The notes under the pieces are model-generated. The model saw only the letters and a list, made by a program, of their open reading frames with translations. It was not told the DNA's origin and did not search any database. The translations under genes and the position numbers were made by a program. DNA of 62,529 bases from Marinobacter antarcticus (GTDB lineage Bacteria; Pseudomonadota; Gammaproteobacteria; Pseudomonadales; Oleiphilaceae), in NCBI RefSeq assembly GCF_011049865.1, contig NZ_DRGY01000055.1:1-62529 (forward strand). Direction: 5' to 3'. This document shows, in pieces, positions 1 through 7,977 of the stretch; within the stretch, counting starts at the first letter, position 1, and every line of letters begins with the position of its first letter.

Positions 1-245
1 CCACTATTATTTCGCCTCGCCAGACGATTGGTCGCGCGACCGCTGAGCAGGTCATTGCTCGAATTGAAGGTCGGCACCTCCAAAATAACCAGACCGATGT
101 CGGGTTTGAGATGTCGATTGGTGACAGCGCTTAAAACAATTGCCAATAGCACAAACACCCCGACGATAATCGCCAGAATGGCAAACCATTGCGCATTCTG
201 GATAAGCCACGGTGCATCGTCGTGACCATTGAGAATGGCCGCCAT
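1..245 (-). CDS. Partial single-span membrane protein, unrecognised
   Basis: The minus-strand frame opens at ATG 245 and runs off the window start (about 81 codons visible). The N-terminus is short and polar, followed by one hydrophobic span at about residues 20-42 rich in Ile, Val, Leu and Ala, then a basic, polar tail. Its start codon abuts the TAA of the cytochrome fragment upstream (TAAATG), so the two were probably one transcript. I do not recognise the family. Position behind a c-type cytochrome suggests a small subunit of an electron-transfer complex, but that is inference. If the upstream gene is broken at its 5' end, this gene may also have lost its promoter. Confidence 0.4.
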   Translation of the reverse strand, partial: MAAILNGHDDAPWLIQNAQWFAILAIIVGVFVLLAIVLSAVTNRHLKPDIGLVILEVPTFNSSNDLLSGRATNRLARRNNS

Positions 246-353
246 TTATTTGTCACCCAGGGTGTCCTCAACCCCGCCAAACTCTGAACGAACGTAATTG
301 GTGAGAGAGGCGATCTGGTTGTTATCCGCGCTGATGAGCGCATGGGTGCACCA
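246..353 (-). pseudogene. C-terminal remnant of a c-type cytochrome
   Basis: On the minus strand, 35 codons are open between an in-frame TAG (354-356) and the TAA at 246-248. The peptide ends ISADNNQIASLTNYVRSEFG plus a short tail, which matches the last helix of class I cytochromes c (typically IsdeeIaaLtnYVRssFG). No CxxCH haem motif and no start codon remain. The frame is lost exactly where the plus-strand DUF2231 fragment begins, so the 5' part was probably removed. The family assignment rests on one helix only and is moderate. Confidence 0.45.
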
Positions 354-536
354 CTAGTCTATTTTTTGATGCTACTGGCGACCTTCGTGCTGGGTGTCAT
401 CAACTCGTTCGTCCATGCAAAAGACGTTTGGGCCAGCATGCCGACCGGGCTCATTCTATCCGTTATCACGGTCATTCTGGCCTGCGCTGCAACCTGGATT
501 GGCCTCGCCAGCTGGCGCATTGGAGGTGCAAGATGA
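342..536 (+). pseudogene. DUF2231-type membrane protein, N-terminally truncated
   Basis: The 64-residue frame starts at ATG 342 and carries two hydrophobic spans separated by the loop INSFVHAKDVWASMPTG. That loop is characteristic of the C-terminal half of DUF2231 membrane proteins, which are usually about 150 residues. The N-terminal half, including its transmembrane segments, is missing: the frame closes upstream at a TGA near 285. It overlaps the start of the downstream dehydrogenase (ATGA at 533-536), a translational coupling expected for an intact pair. The gene is probably a remnant whose 3' end persists as part of the dehydrogenase leader. A functional short protein cannot be excluded. 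Confidence 0.5.
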
Positions 537-1828
537 AACCCGTCAATATCCTGTCGATAGCCTTGGTTGCTACGCTCCTAAGCGCATGTGGCGAAAACAA
601 AGTAGATGATACTGCACAGGTCGGACCGGATCCGACCCTGCCCGAAACTCACCGCGGCCTGATACCCACCTTGAAAATCGCCGAGCCGGCAAGCTGGGGT
701 GATCGCCAACCCACAGTGCCGTCAAACTATAAAATCAGCGCCATTGCCACTGACCTGAAAATTCCGAGGCAGACGTTAGTCTTGCCCAATGGGGACATTC
801 TGGTGGCAGAAGGTCGGGGCGGCAACGCGGCCAAGCTGCGCCCCAAGGACTTCATTGCGGGTTATTTCAAAGCTAAAGGCACTACTGCGGTCAAAGGCGG
901 TAATCGGGTGACACTGCTGCGCGACAGTGATGACGATGGCACTTATGAGACACGTACTGTGTTCGCCGAGAATCTGAATGCGCCCTACGGGCTTGCGCTC
1001 ATCAATGACCAACTGTACGTCGCCAACCAGGACGCAGTGGTGCAGTTCGATTATCAGCCCGGTCAGACCACCGCCAGTGGGCCAGCGCGTAAACTCACCG
1101 ACCTGCCCCATACGGTCAATCACCACTGGACCAAGTCCATGACGGCAAGTCCTGACGGGCAGTTCCTATACGTTGGCATCGGTTCAAACAGTAACATTAC
1201 GGAAAATGGTCTGGAGGTAGAGGCGGATCGCGCCAGAGTCTGGGAGATCGACGCCAAGAGTGGCGCTCACCGGCCTTATGCAACCGGTCTGCGCAATCCG
1301 ACAGCGCTGGATATTCTGCCCGGTACTGACCAACTATGGGCAGTGGCCAATGAGCGCGACGAGCTGGGTCCACGATTGGTGCCGGATTACCTGACATCGG
1401 TCCAGGACGGTGAGTTCTACGGCTGGCCCTACAGCTACTGGGGACAGAATGTTGATCCTCGGGTGAAGCCGCAGCAACCTGACATGGTAGCCGCCGCGAT
1501 TGCTCCGGATTATAGCCTGGGATCGCACAAAGCCCCTTTAGGCCTGGCATTCTCAACGGCGACCATGGGTGACAAGTTCAGCGAAGGTGCATTCATCGGA
1601 GAGCATGGCAGTTGGAACCGTTCTGACCCAGCGGGTTACAAGGTAGTCTTCGTTCCCTTTAGTAACGGCAAGCCAGCCGGAGACCCACTGGACTTCGTCA
1701 CCGGCTTCCAGGGTGAGGATGGCAAGACCCGTGGCCGACCTGTGGGCGTGACGGTGGATCCCGAAGGGGCACTCATCGTCGCCGATGACCTTTCAAATAC
1801 CATTTGGCGGGTCACCCCCACTCAATAA
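533..1828 (+). CDS. PQQ-type glucose/sorbosone dehydrogenase family lipoprotein
   Basis: Predicted soluble six-bladed beta-propeller dehydrogenase of the glucose/sorbosone dehydrogenase family, which oxidises sugars or other alcohols in the periplasm with PQQ. The start at 533 is chosen over the longer frame from 428 because GGAGG at 522-526 precedes it and it gives a lipoprotein signal peptide (lipobox LSAC at about residue 18). The 431-residue product has family-like blade segments such as LVLPNGDILVAEGRGG, GLRNPTALDILPG and GVTVDPEGALIVADD. It is coupled to the truncated DUF2231 gene by an ATGA overlap, so its expression depends on whatever promoter survived the upstream rearrangement. Substrate is unknown. 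Confidence 0.8.
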   Translation: MKPVNILSIALVATLLSACGENKVDDTAQVGPDPTLPETHRGLIPTLKIAEPASWGDRQPTVPSNYKISAIATDLKIPRQTLVLPNGDILVAEGRGGNAAKLRPKDFIAGYFKAKGTTAVKGGNRVTLLRDSDDDGTYETRTVFAENLNAPYGLALINDQLYVANQDAVVQFDYQPGQTTASGPARKLTDLPHTVNHHWTKSMTASPDGQFLYVGIGSNSNITENGLEVEADRARVWEIDAKSGAHRPYATGLRNPTALDILPGTDQLWAVANERDELGPRLVPDYLTSVQDGEFYGWPYSYWGQNVDPRVKPQQPDMVAAAIAPDYSLGSHKAPLGLAFSTATMGDKFSEGAFIGEHGSWNRSDPAGYKVVFVPFSNGKPAGDPLDFVTGFQGEDGKTRGRPVGVTVDPEGALIVADDLSNTIWRVTPTQ

Positions 1829-1894
1829 GCGGTATAACAAAAGCCTTCTTCGCGGGCGTAGCCCTAACCCGGAGCGGTTCAATGATTCCGGACA

Positions 1895-1929
1895 CCATCC
1901 TGAGCTCCGGGGCACCGGGCTCAGGATGG
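1895..1929. terminator. Strong stem-loop between converging reading frames
   Basis: An 11-bp perfect inverted repeat (CCATCCTGAGC at 1895-1905 and its complement at 1919-1929) is extended inward by CCGG/CCGG past a one-base bulge, leaving a GGCA loop. It lies between the dehydrogenase stop at 1828 and the end of the minus-strand remnant at 1955, where a bidirectional terminator would sit. There is no T-run on either side, so it may instead be a REP-like or mRNA-stabilising element. Confidence 0.45.
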
Positions 1930-1954
1930 GACTATCGGCCGCAGTTGGCTCCGT

Positions 1955-2186
1955 TTACTCAAGCATGCGCTCCAAAAACGTATAGGACTGCCCCCAAACC
2001 ATGCCGCCGAGCAATTGCGAGCGGGCGGTTTTATGGTTGAGAATGCGACCGGCCGAAAACACTCCGAGCAGCTTCTGCAACCAGATTTCACAGATGTCGC
2101 AATCAACGTGAATCTCGGCAAATTCAAAGATCTCCCAGAAGGCGTAACTTGATCGAAAGTCAGGGGTGAGTTGGAGAGCCGGTCAT
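1955..2186 (-). pseudogene. Possible frameshifted small gene, unrecognised
   Basis: A minus-strand frame ends at TAA 1955-1957 and is open up to a TGA at 2183-2185. It encodes a protein-like segment with acidic and aromatic residues and two Cys (CDICEIW) and ends GGMVWGQSYTFLERMLE. No ATG or GTG start lies in this frame. An ATG at 2184-2186 opens the neighbouring frame for eight codons before stopping, so a single base indel near 2160 would join the two. I do not recognise the family. The stretch from 1829 to 2276 holds only this and the hairpin at 1895. Confidence 0.3.
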
Positions 2187-2276
2187 CCTGGCGATTATGC
2201 TATGGTTGTTTTGGTCAATCGGCCGTCATCCGAGCTCCAAATTAGCGCATTGATTGAAACTTAAGAAGGCATCAAC

Positions 2277-3452
2277 ATGAGTTACGAATCAACGCCAGCA
2301 GATCGCTCACGTATAATCAATGCCCTTGCCGGCGGCTGGGTCGCGGACGCCGCGAGTCTTGGGTTGCACTGGCTGTACGATAGCCAACGCATCCAGGAGG
2401 TTGCCGGCGATTCACCGGAGTTTCTGACACCCCGGGCAGACTATTTCGAAGGCGGGTTCGGGTATTTTGCCCATAGCGGCAAACAATCCGGCGACGTCAG
2501 CCATTATGGCGCGGCCACAGGGGTGTTAACAGACAGCTTATTGGCCAGTGAAGGGGTGCTGGACATCCGGGATTATCAGCGGCGCTTTCGCTCTTTTTTT
2601 GGCCCCGGTGGTCACTGGCGAGGTTACATCGACAACCCGACCCGGCGCACTCTGGAAAACCTGAATTCAATAGAGCAAAACGCCATTGAGCAGGCAAGAT
2701 CAACAACTACAGCCGACCTCACGGACACGCAGAAGCGCGTACTGGTGACGAAGGTTTTACCCTATACCCGGTATTTGAGCGGCAGCCAACTGGCTGACCC
2801 GGTACGCAAGGCCATTGACCTTACTTATCACGAACCGGAGATTCAGGAAGCCGGGGTTCATCTGGCTGAAACCATTGACCGCCACTTGCTGCCGGAAAGT
2901 GGCGCCGACGACACGCAACTGCCTGCAGTCTCCAAATTACCACCGCTGGTGGCCATCTATTGCGGTCAACCAAACCTAATGGAGGTAACAGAAGCCGCCG
3001 TGAGGGTGACCAATCACAACGACGAGGCAGTGGCCTGGGCTCGGTGTGCCGCACGGCTCCTCGATCATCTGTTCCGGGGCGAGTCGCTATCAACGGCTCT
3101 TGAAGCGGCTACCCCCGAAGCAACAAACACAAAAAATCTCGCCCATGCCCTTTCCTGTTCTGGTCTTGATGCCACGGGCGCTGGCGACATCTCTGGGCGC
3201 ACGTGTTCCCTATCCGAAGCCATGCCGGTAATCTTTCACATTCTGAGCCACGCCCGCAGCTTTACCGAAGCCATTCGTGCCAATATTCACTGTGGCGGCG
3301 ATTCTTGCGGACGGGCCTGGATTGTCGGGCCGGCGATGGCCGCCCTGCACGGCGTTGGCGGGGAGCGCGGCATTCCTCTGAGCTGGCTGGCCCGGGTATC
3401 CGATGCCCCGGCTATCCTTACGGATATTGAGACGTTGGTTAACCGAACATAA
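2277..3452 (+). CDS. ADP-ribosylglycohydrolase-fold protein, divergent subfamily
   Basis: The 391-residue product has the all-helical ADP-ribosylglycohydrolase (DraG) layout: an N-terminal motif GGWVADAASLGLHWLYD in place of the usual GxxxGDALG, a central SGDVSHYG segment, and the C-terminal signature HCGGDSCGRAWIVGPAMAA. In canonical DraG proteins the last motif reads GGDTDT and its two Asp bind metal; here the second Asp is Cys. The architecture with LHWxYD and YG resembles an ADPRG branch common in algae and marine bacteria. Removal of ADP-ribose from protein is therefore possible but unproven. AGAAGG about 9 nt upstream supports the ATG at 2277. No neighbour suggests a target. Confidence 0.7.
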   Translation: MSYESTPADRSRIINALAGGWVADAASLGLHWLYDSQRIQEVAGDSPEFLTPRADYFEGGFGYFAHSGKQSGDVSHYGAATGVLTDSLLASEGVLDIRDYQRRFRSFFGPGGHWRGYIDNPTRRTLENLNSIEQNAIEQARSTTTADLTDTQKRVLVTKVLPYTRYLSGSQLADPVRKAIDLTYHEPEIQEAGVHLAETIDRHLLPESGADDTQLPAVSKLPPLVAIYCGQPNLMEVTEAAVRVTNHNDEAVAWARCAARLLDHLFRGESLSTALEAATPEATNTKNLAHALSCSGLDATGAGDISGRTCSLSEAMPVIFHILSHARSFTEAIRANIHCGGDSCGRAWIVGPAMAALHGVGGERGIPLSWLARVSDAPAILTDIETLVNRT

Positions 3453-3495
3453 CAATGCATCCGCACGCTGCGGTGAAATGACGTAAGGGTTGCTT

Positions 3496-4575
3496 ATGAT
3501 TTTCGGAATCGCCTGGTTCGTAATGATGTGGTTTGGCTTGGTGATGATCGCTCTGGTAGCTGCCGTGATGTTTGTGCGGCGCAAGAAACGCCATGGCGAG
3601 GATGAAAGCGCCACAATCGCCGATCAGCCACAGCAAGGGGCTCGCCAACAGGTGCTTGAAAAAATAAATGAAATTCATGTCGCAACGGAAGGGCTCCGTG
3701 GCCGGGCAAGAATAAAGGCTCTGCGGCACTGCATGGATAGCATGAGCGACGACCTGGAGCTCGTCTCGGAAATTCGCCCCCCTGCGATAGGCGCACCCAA
3801 GGGGGAGTGGGTGATTGCACCCGGATCAGACCCCAACCGCCGGATTCTCTACATTCACGGCGGTTCCTGGTTTGCCGGCAGCCCCAAAAGCCATCGAGCC
3901 ATCACAGACCGCCTGTCGAGGTTGACCCACGCCTGCGTATTCGCAATTGATTACAGACTAATGCCGGAAAACCGCTATCTGGACGGTATTATCGACTGTC
4001 AGCAGGCTTACCACTGGATACTCGACAATGGCCCGGACGGACAAGCATCGGTTGAGTTTATGGTGATCGCCGGGGATTCCGCCGGCGGCAGTCATACCCT
4101 GGGGCTGATCGCCTGGATACGAGACCAGGGACTACAGCCACCGAATGCCGCAATCGCCCTGTCGCCCTCTACCGAGCTCATGTTGACGTCGCTGGGCAAG
4201 CGGCCAAACTTGAAAACCGATGCCATGCTGGGGCCAATGATTCAGAAGATGGCCCGGATACCCTTACCGTTGCTGTGGTGGGGGACGGTTTTGGGTTTTC
4301 GGGTCTTGCCGACCAGCCCGATTGCATCACCCTTGCGCGGAAATCTTCACAATCTCCCGCCTACGTTGATTCACGCCAGCGAATCGGAACTACTGCTGGA
4401 AAACGCTCAGCGGTATGTGGCAAAAGCGCAGGCGGCCGGCTCACCGGTGGAACTGAGAACCTGGCCAGATATGGTTCATGTCTGGCATCTGTTTACCCCA
4501 CTTTTACCAGAGGCAGAAGAGGCGTTTGAACATATAGGAGAATTTCTGGCGCAGGTGGAGGCGCGTTCAACATGA
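3496..4575 (+). CDS. Membrane-anchored alpha/beta hydrolase (HSL-type esterase)
   Basis: Carboxylesterase of the hormone-sensitive-lipase group: oxyanion-hole motif HGGSW at about residues 121-125, nucleophile motif GDSAGG with Ser about 195, and a C-terminal MVHVW segment supplying the His. An N-terminal hydrophobic span (about residues 3-27) followed by RRKK predicts an anchor with the enzyme domain attached by a helical linker. The ATG at 3496 is preferred over the TTG at 3490 because TAAGGG at 3484-3489 is then well spaced. Its last codons overlap the next gene (ATGA), making it the first gene of a three-gene operon with CtaG-like and SCO-like copper/oxidase assembly factors. Its role in that operon is unclear. 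Confidence 0.75.
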   Translation: MIFGIAWFVMMWFGLVMIALVAAVMFVRRKKRHGEDESATIADQPQQGARQQVLEKINEIHVATEGLRGRARIKALRHCMDSMSDDLELVSEIRPPAIGAPKGEWVIAPGSDPNRRILYIHGGSWFAGSPKSHRAITDRLSRLTHACVFAIDYRLMPENRYLDGIIDCQQAYHWILDNGPDGQASVEFMVIAGDSAGGSHTLGLIAWIRDQGLQPPNAAIALSPSTELMLTSLGKRPNLKTDAMLGPMIQKMARIPLPLLWWGTVLGFRVLPTSPIASPLRGNLHNLPPTLIHASESELLLENAQRYVAKAQAAGSPVELRTWPDMVHVWHLFTPLLPEAEEAFEHIGEFLAQVEARST

Positions 4576-5414
4576 TAGGCTTGAACTGGCTGGCACCTTA
4601 TGATTTTTCGCCAGCAACGATACTGGGCTACGTTCTCGTGCTGGGGTTCTATGGCTATGGGCTGCTGAAAATGCCGGAAGACAATCGGCCGGGCAGCGGA
4701 CGGATACTGGTTTTCGTGGTGGGCGTGATGCTTTGCTACGGCGTTATGCAAACCCGATTTGATTACTACTCTCAATACATGTTCTTCATTCACCGTGGCC
4801 AGCACCTGATTCTTCACCACCTGGGGCCGCTCCTGATCGCACTCTCCAATCCTCTGCCGGTGATGCAGTTTCTCTACAGCCGGATCAAGCCCGGGATAAG
4901 GCGGGCACTGTCTCCCCTGGGCTGGATATACCGGTTCCTGCAACACCCTGCTGTTGCATCCTTCCTGTTCGTGGGGCTAATTTACTTCTGGCTGTGGCCG
5001 CCCATTCATTTTAATGCCATGCTCAGCCGTGACCTGTACTGGATCATGAACTGGAGCATGCTGCTGGATGGCCTGCTGTTCTGGTGGCTTATCCTGGATC
5101 CGCGTTCACCGGTATCCGGTAATGCCCTGGGATACGGCAAGCGAATCCTGCTGCTGGCCCTGGTGGCGGTTCCGCAGATAATTCTGGGCGCTACCATCGT
5201 TTTCTCCCAGGGCATGGTTTATGACGTTTACGAAGTGTGTGGCCGTGCTTGGCCAATGGCACCGGAGACGGACCAACTCTTGGGCGGGCTGATCACCTGG
5301 ATCCCTCCGGCCATGATGAGCATTCTCGGCATTCTGATCATTCTTCGCCGCGCCATGCGGGAAGACGGTAAGGCATTCCCATATTCCGAAAAATTGAAGG
5401 CAACCCATTCATGA
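4572..5414 (+). CDS. CtaG-family (caa3-type) cytochrome oxidase assembly membrane protein
   Basis: Polytopic membrane protein of 280 residues with about seven hydrophobic spans. The conserved His-rich segment FIHRGQHLILHHLGPLLIAL is diagnostic of the caa3_CtaG family (distinct from the Cox11-type CtaG), members of which assist copper-dependent assembly of cytochrome c oxidase. Start and stop are both coupled: the ATG overlaps the esterase stop and its own stop overlaps the SCO gene start. Pairing with a SCO-type copper chaperone supports a role in copper delivery to an oxidase. No oxidase subunits are encoded in this window. Confidence 0.8.
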   Translation: MIGLNWLAPYDFSPATILGYVLVLGFYGYGLLKMPEDNRPGSGRILVFVVGVMLCYGVMQTRFDYYSQYMFFIHRGQHLILHHLGPLLIALSNPLPVMQFLYSRIKPGIRRALSPLGWIYRFLQHPAVASFLFVGLIYFWLWPPIHFNAMLSRDLYWIMNWSMLLDGLLFWWLILDPRSPVSGNALGYGKRILLLALVAVPQIILGATIVFSQGMVYDVYEVCGRAWPMAPETDQLLGGLITWIPPAMMSILGILIILRRAMREDGKAFPYSEKLKATHS

Positions 5415-6034
5415 ATAATCCGTTCCGTTCGCGCCTTTCAGGAAGGCTGTCGATCATTGTTGTGGCTATGACAACGGTCATTCTGGCTGGTTGTTTTGGC
5501 GACGCCAAGTCCTGGCGCAGCAAGGACATCACCGGCCTGATGCCGGAACTGGCCTTCGAACTGACGGATGCCTCCGGCGATACCGTGACGGCTGATAAAA
5601 CGGACGGAGAGATCCGGATGTTGTTCTTCGGCTTCACCTCCTGCCCCGACGTCTGTCCCGCAACCCTCCGGAAGTTGTCTCGCGCTGTGAGCGGCATGCC
5701 TGATCAATGGCAGAATGACACCCGGATTATTTTCGTCAGCGTTGATCCTCAAAGGGACACACCGGAACGGATTAAAAGCTATGTGGATTTCTTCAGCGAC
5801 AGAGCCATCGGCCTCACCGGTGAAGAAAAAGCACTGAGGGCGCTGAGTAAACGCTATCGCACCACCTTTGGCTACGACGATCCTGACGCGGAGGGCAATT
5901 ACAACGTGTCGCACAGTGGCGCCGTCTATGTATTCGACCGAAAGGGAAACGCTCGCCTTCTGTTTCGACCTGACCTGACGATCGAAGACATCCGGACAGA
6001 TCTGGTTGCGCTGGCTCAGGAAAGCGGAGTGTGA
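5411..6034 (+). CDS. SCO1/SenC-family copper chaperone lipoprotein
   Basis: Periplasm-facing thioredoxin-fold protein that delivers copper to the CuA site of cytochrome oxidase or handles its cysteines. The copper motif CxxxC is present (FTSCPDVCP, Cys 78 and 82) and the distal ligand His lies in NVSHSG at about 168. The N-terminus is a lipoprotein signal with lipobox LAGC at residue 28. The 207-residue length is typical. The start overlaps the CtaG-like gene by 4 bp and the gene ends 17 bp before the convergent corA. The three-gene unit is best read as a copper/oxidase assembly operon. Confidence 0.88.
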   Translation: MNNPFRSRLSGRLSIIVVAMTTVILAGCFGDAKSWRSKDITGLMPELAFELTDASGDTVTADKTDGEIRMLFFGFTSCPDVCPATLRKLSRAVSGMPDQWQNDTRIIFVSVDPQRDTPERIKSYVDFFSDRAIGLTGEEKALRALSKRYRTTFGYDDPDAEGNYNVSHSGAVYVFDRKGNARLLFRPDLTIEDIRTDLVALAQESGV

Positions 6035-6051
6035 CGTAGGGGTCCTGCAAC

Positions 6052-7125
6052 CTATATCCAGTGCCGGCGCCTGAAGAACCAGAGCAGCCCCAGAACCGTT
6101 ATGATCATGACGCCCCAGACCATCGGGTAACCGTAATACCAGCGCAGTTCCGGCATGGACCAGGGGCTGCCCGGGTGGTTAAAATTCATGCCGTAGACAC
6201 CCACCACAAACGTCAACGGAATGAAGATGGTTGCGATAATCGTCAACACCCTCATCGTTTCATTGGTGCGCTGGCTGATGCTGGAGAGGTAGATATCCAG
6301 CATACTGGTGGTCATTTCGCGGAAGCTTTCCAATAATTCGATAATCTGGATGCTGTGGTCGTAACAGTCCCGGAAATACACCAGCGTGTCTGCCAGAATC
6401 AACTCGTCTTCGCCCCGCATCAACGTCGTGATCAGCTCTCGCTGCGGCCAGAGCACCCGGCGGAGGATCAGTAACTCCCGTTTCAGTTCATGCAACGACG
6501 ACAGCGTTTTCTGATCCGGGCGCTCCAGCAACTCCTCTTCAAGCGTTTCAAGCTGGCCTCCGAATTGTTCCAATACCGGAAAACCGGCGTCGACAATGAA
6601 ATCCATCAGGGCATAAAGCAGATAATCGATGCCTCGGTCGGCGAAGCGTCGGTTGCTGGACTGTCGCATGCGCTTGCGCACGGGCTCAAAAGGGTCTTCC
6701 GCCAGAGGGCAAAAACAGATCACATAGTCCTTTCCGACAAACAGGCTGACCTGGACCAACTCCAGATTCTGCCCATCGTAAACAGGCAGTGCAGCGATGA
6801 TGAATATCTGGTTGTCGTAAAGCTCGATTTTGGGGCGCTGGCCGCTGTTTATGATGTCTTCCAGCGCCAGATCGTGAAGATCGAACAGCTCACCAAAATT
6901 TCGAAGCGTGTCCGGATCAATATGCCCGTTCACCTGAATCCAGGTTTTGGTCTCACGGGCAAGGAAGGGTTCGCAATCGCGCGCCGAATCGAGGCGGTGC
7001 TCCTCAACCGAGGACGCCGTGTAATCGATCAACTTTATAGAAACCGGCGTTACAGGCTTCTGAATAGCCACCAGAGTTCCGGGTGCCGTGCCTGGGCTGT
7101 GGTAATGTTTGTTGAAATAAGCCAT
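6052..7125 (-). CDS. corA: CorA-family magnesium/cobalt (or zinc) channel
   Basis: A 357-residue CorA-superfamily channel. The large N-terminal cytoplasmic domain is followed near the C-terminus by two transmembrane helices with the selectivity motif YGMNF at the end of the first, and the protein finishes with a basic RRRHWI tail. It mediates divalent cation flux across the inner membrane as a homopentamer. The YGMNF form favours Mg/Co transport, although ZntB members share the fold, so ion specificity is not certain. The gene converges with the SCO operon with almost no spacer, and its minus-strand neighbour upstream is a DnaJ-domain protein. Confidence 0.85.
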   Translation of the reverse strand: MAYFNKHYHSPGTAPGTLVAIQKPVTPVSIKLIDYTASSVEEHRLDSARDCEPFLARETKTWIQVNGHIDPDTLRNFGELFDLHDLALEDIINSGQRPKIELYDNQIFIIAALPVYDGQNLELVQVSLFVGKDYVICFCPLAEDPFEPVRKRMRQSSNRRFADRGIDYLLYALMDFIVDAGFPVLEQFGGQLETLEEELLERPDQKTLSSLHELKRELLILRRVLWPQRELITTLMRGEDELILADTLVYFRDCYDHSIQIIELLESFREMTTSMLDIYLSSISQRTNETMRVLTIIATIFIPLTFVVGVYGMNFNHPGSPWSMPELRWYYGYPMVWGVMIITVLGLLWFFRRRHWI

Positions 7126-7202
7126 AAATCGTTCTCATTGGCGACGCTAACGTCGGTGGACGCAGATTCGGCGGCGCTTTTGCCCAGCAATGAGCCCGGC
7201 AA

Positions 7203-7958
7203 TCAGCCCAGCAATCGCTCTTTGGCTTCGTTAACACGGGCGGCCAGGTAGTTACTCCCGCCACGGTCCGGGTGTATTTTCTGCATCACCCGACGGTGGG
7301 CCTGGATAATCTCATCCCGGCTGGCGCCAGCCTCCAACCCCAGAACATCCAGGGCTTCGCTCTCGGTCAAAGCGCCGCCACCACCCGAATGTTCAGGTTC
7401 AGGGTCTTGTGCACTGCCATCGCCAGACGGGTCGTCGGTGCGCCAGGAATCGCCGAAACGGCGATCCAGATAGGTTTCCAGAAGCCGTGCGGAATCGTCA
7501 TCGTGGGCCCGGCAATACTGCAATAGCTCGATGAATTCACCTTCTCCCAGATCGGCCAGTACTCGCCCGGCCATGGGGCCTTGCAACACCTCACCGCTCA
7601 TGGTTTCGGAGTCGTGGTCGAGGGTCATGTCGAGGATATCGCTGGAAACATGAGATTGGTTACCCGGTTTCGCCTTCGCTGCACCGCTACCTGCGCCCAA
7701 GATGCGCCCTGACAGTATAGAGGGCAGCAGCCGGCGCAACAGTGGGAAAAGAAAAGCCAACAGGCCAAACACCAAGTACAGGCGCCCAGTCAAAGCCAGC
7801 AGGGCCAACATCAGAATACCAGCAGCTAACACCAGCTTGAGAATGGCCGCCTTGCGTTGGCTGGGCGGTTGGTTGCGTAGCCAGACCCACGCAAAAAACG
7901 CCATTACGATGATCAGAAGCGTTAGTGGCACTCGGATGCTCCGGGCCAAATGGCCCAC
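7203..7958 (-). CDS. Membrane-anchored DnaJ-domain protein
   Basis: The 251-residue product has two or three hydrophobic spans in its first 80 residues, a linker of low complexity, and a C-terminal J domain (about residues 195-251) with the HPD tripeptide in HPDRGGSNYL that stimulates Hsp70 ATPase. This layout, membrane segments first and J domain last, resembles the TIM14/DjlA-like bacterial proteins and would place the J domain on the cytoplasmic side. The start is GTG at 7958; no strong ribosome-binding site is visible, so the start is uncertain. It ends about 80 bp upstream of corA on the same strand. The client is unknown. Confidence 0.7.
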   Translation of the reverse strand: MGHLARSIRVPLTLLIIVMAFFAWVWLRNQPPSQRKAAILKLVLAAGILMLALLALTGRLYLVFGLLAFLFPLLRRLLPSILSGRILGAGSGAAKAKPGNQSHVSSDILDMTLDHDSETMSGEVLQGPMAGRVLADLGEGEFIELLQYCRAHDDDSARLLETYLDRRFGDSWRTDDPSGDGSAQDPEPEHSGGGGALTESEALDVLGLEAGASRDEIIQAHRRVMQKIHPDRGGSNYLAARVNEAKERLLG

Positions 7959-7977
7959 CGGTTGATTGGAATAAGCG

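Noticed and set aside
428..532. Longer N-terminus for the sugar dehydrogenase
   Set aside because: It would place 35 Arg/His-rich residues before a good lipoprotein signal peptide and would ignore the GGAGG site at 522.
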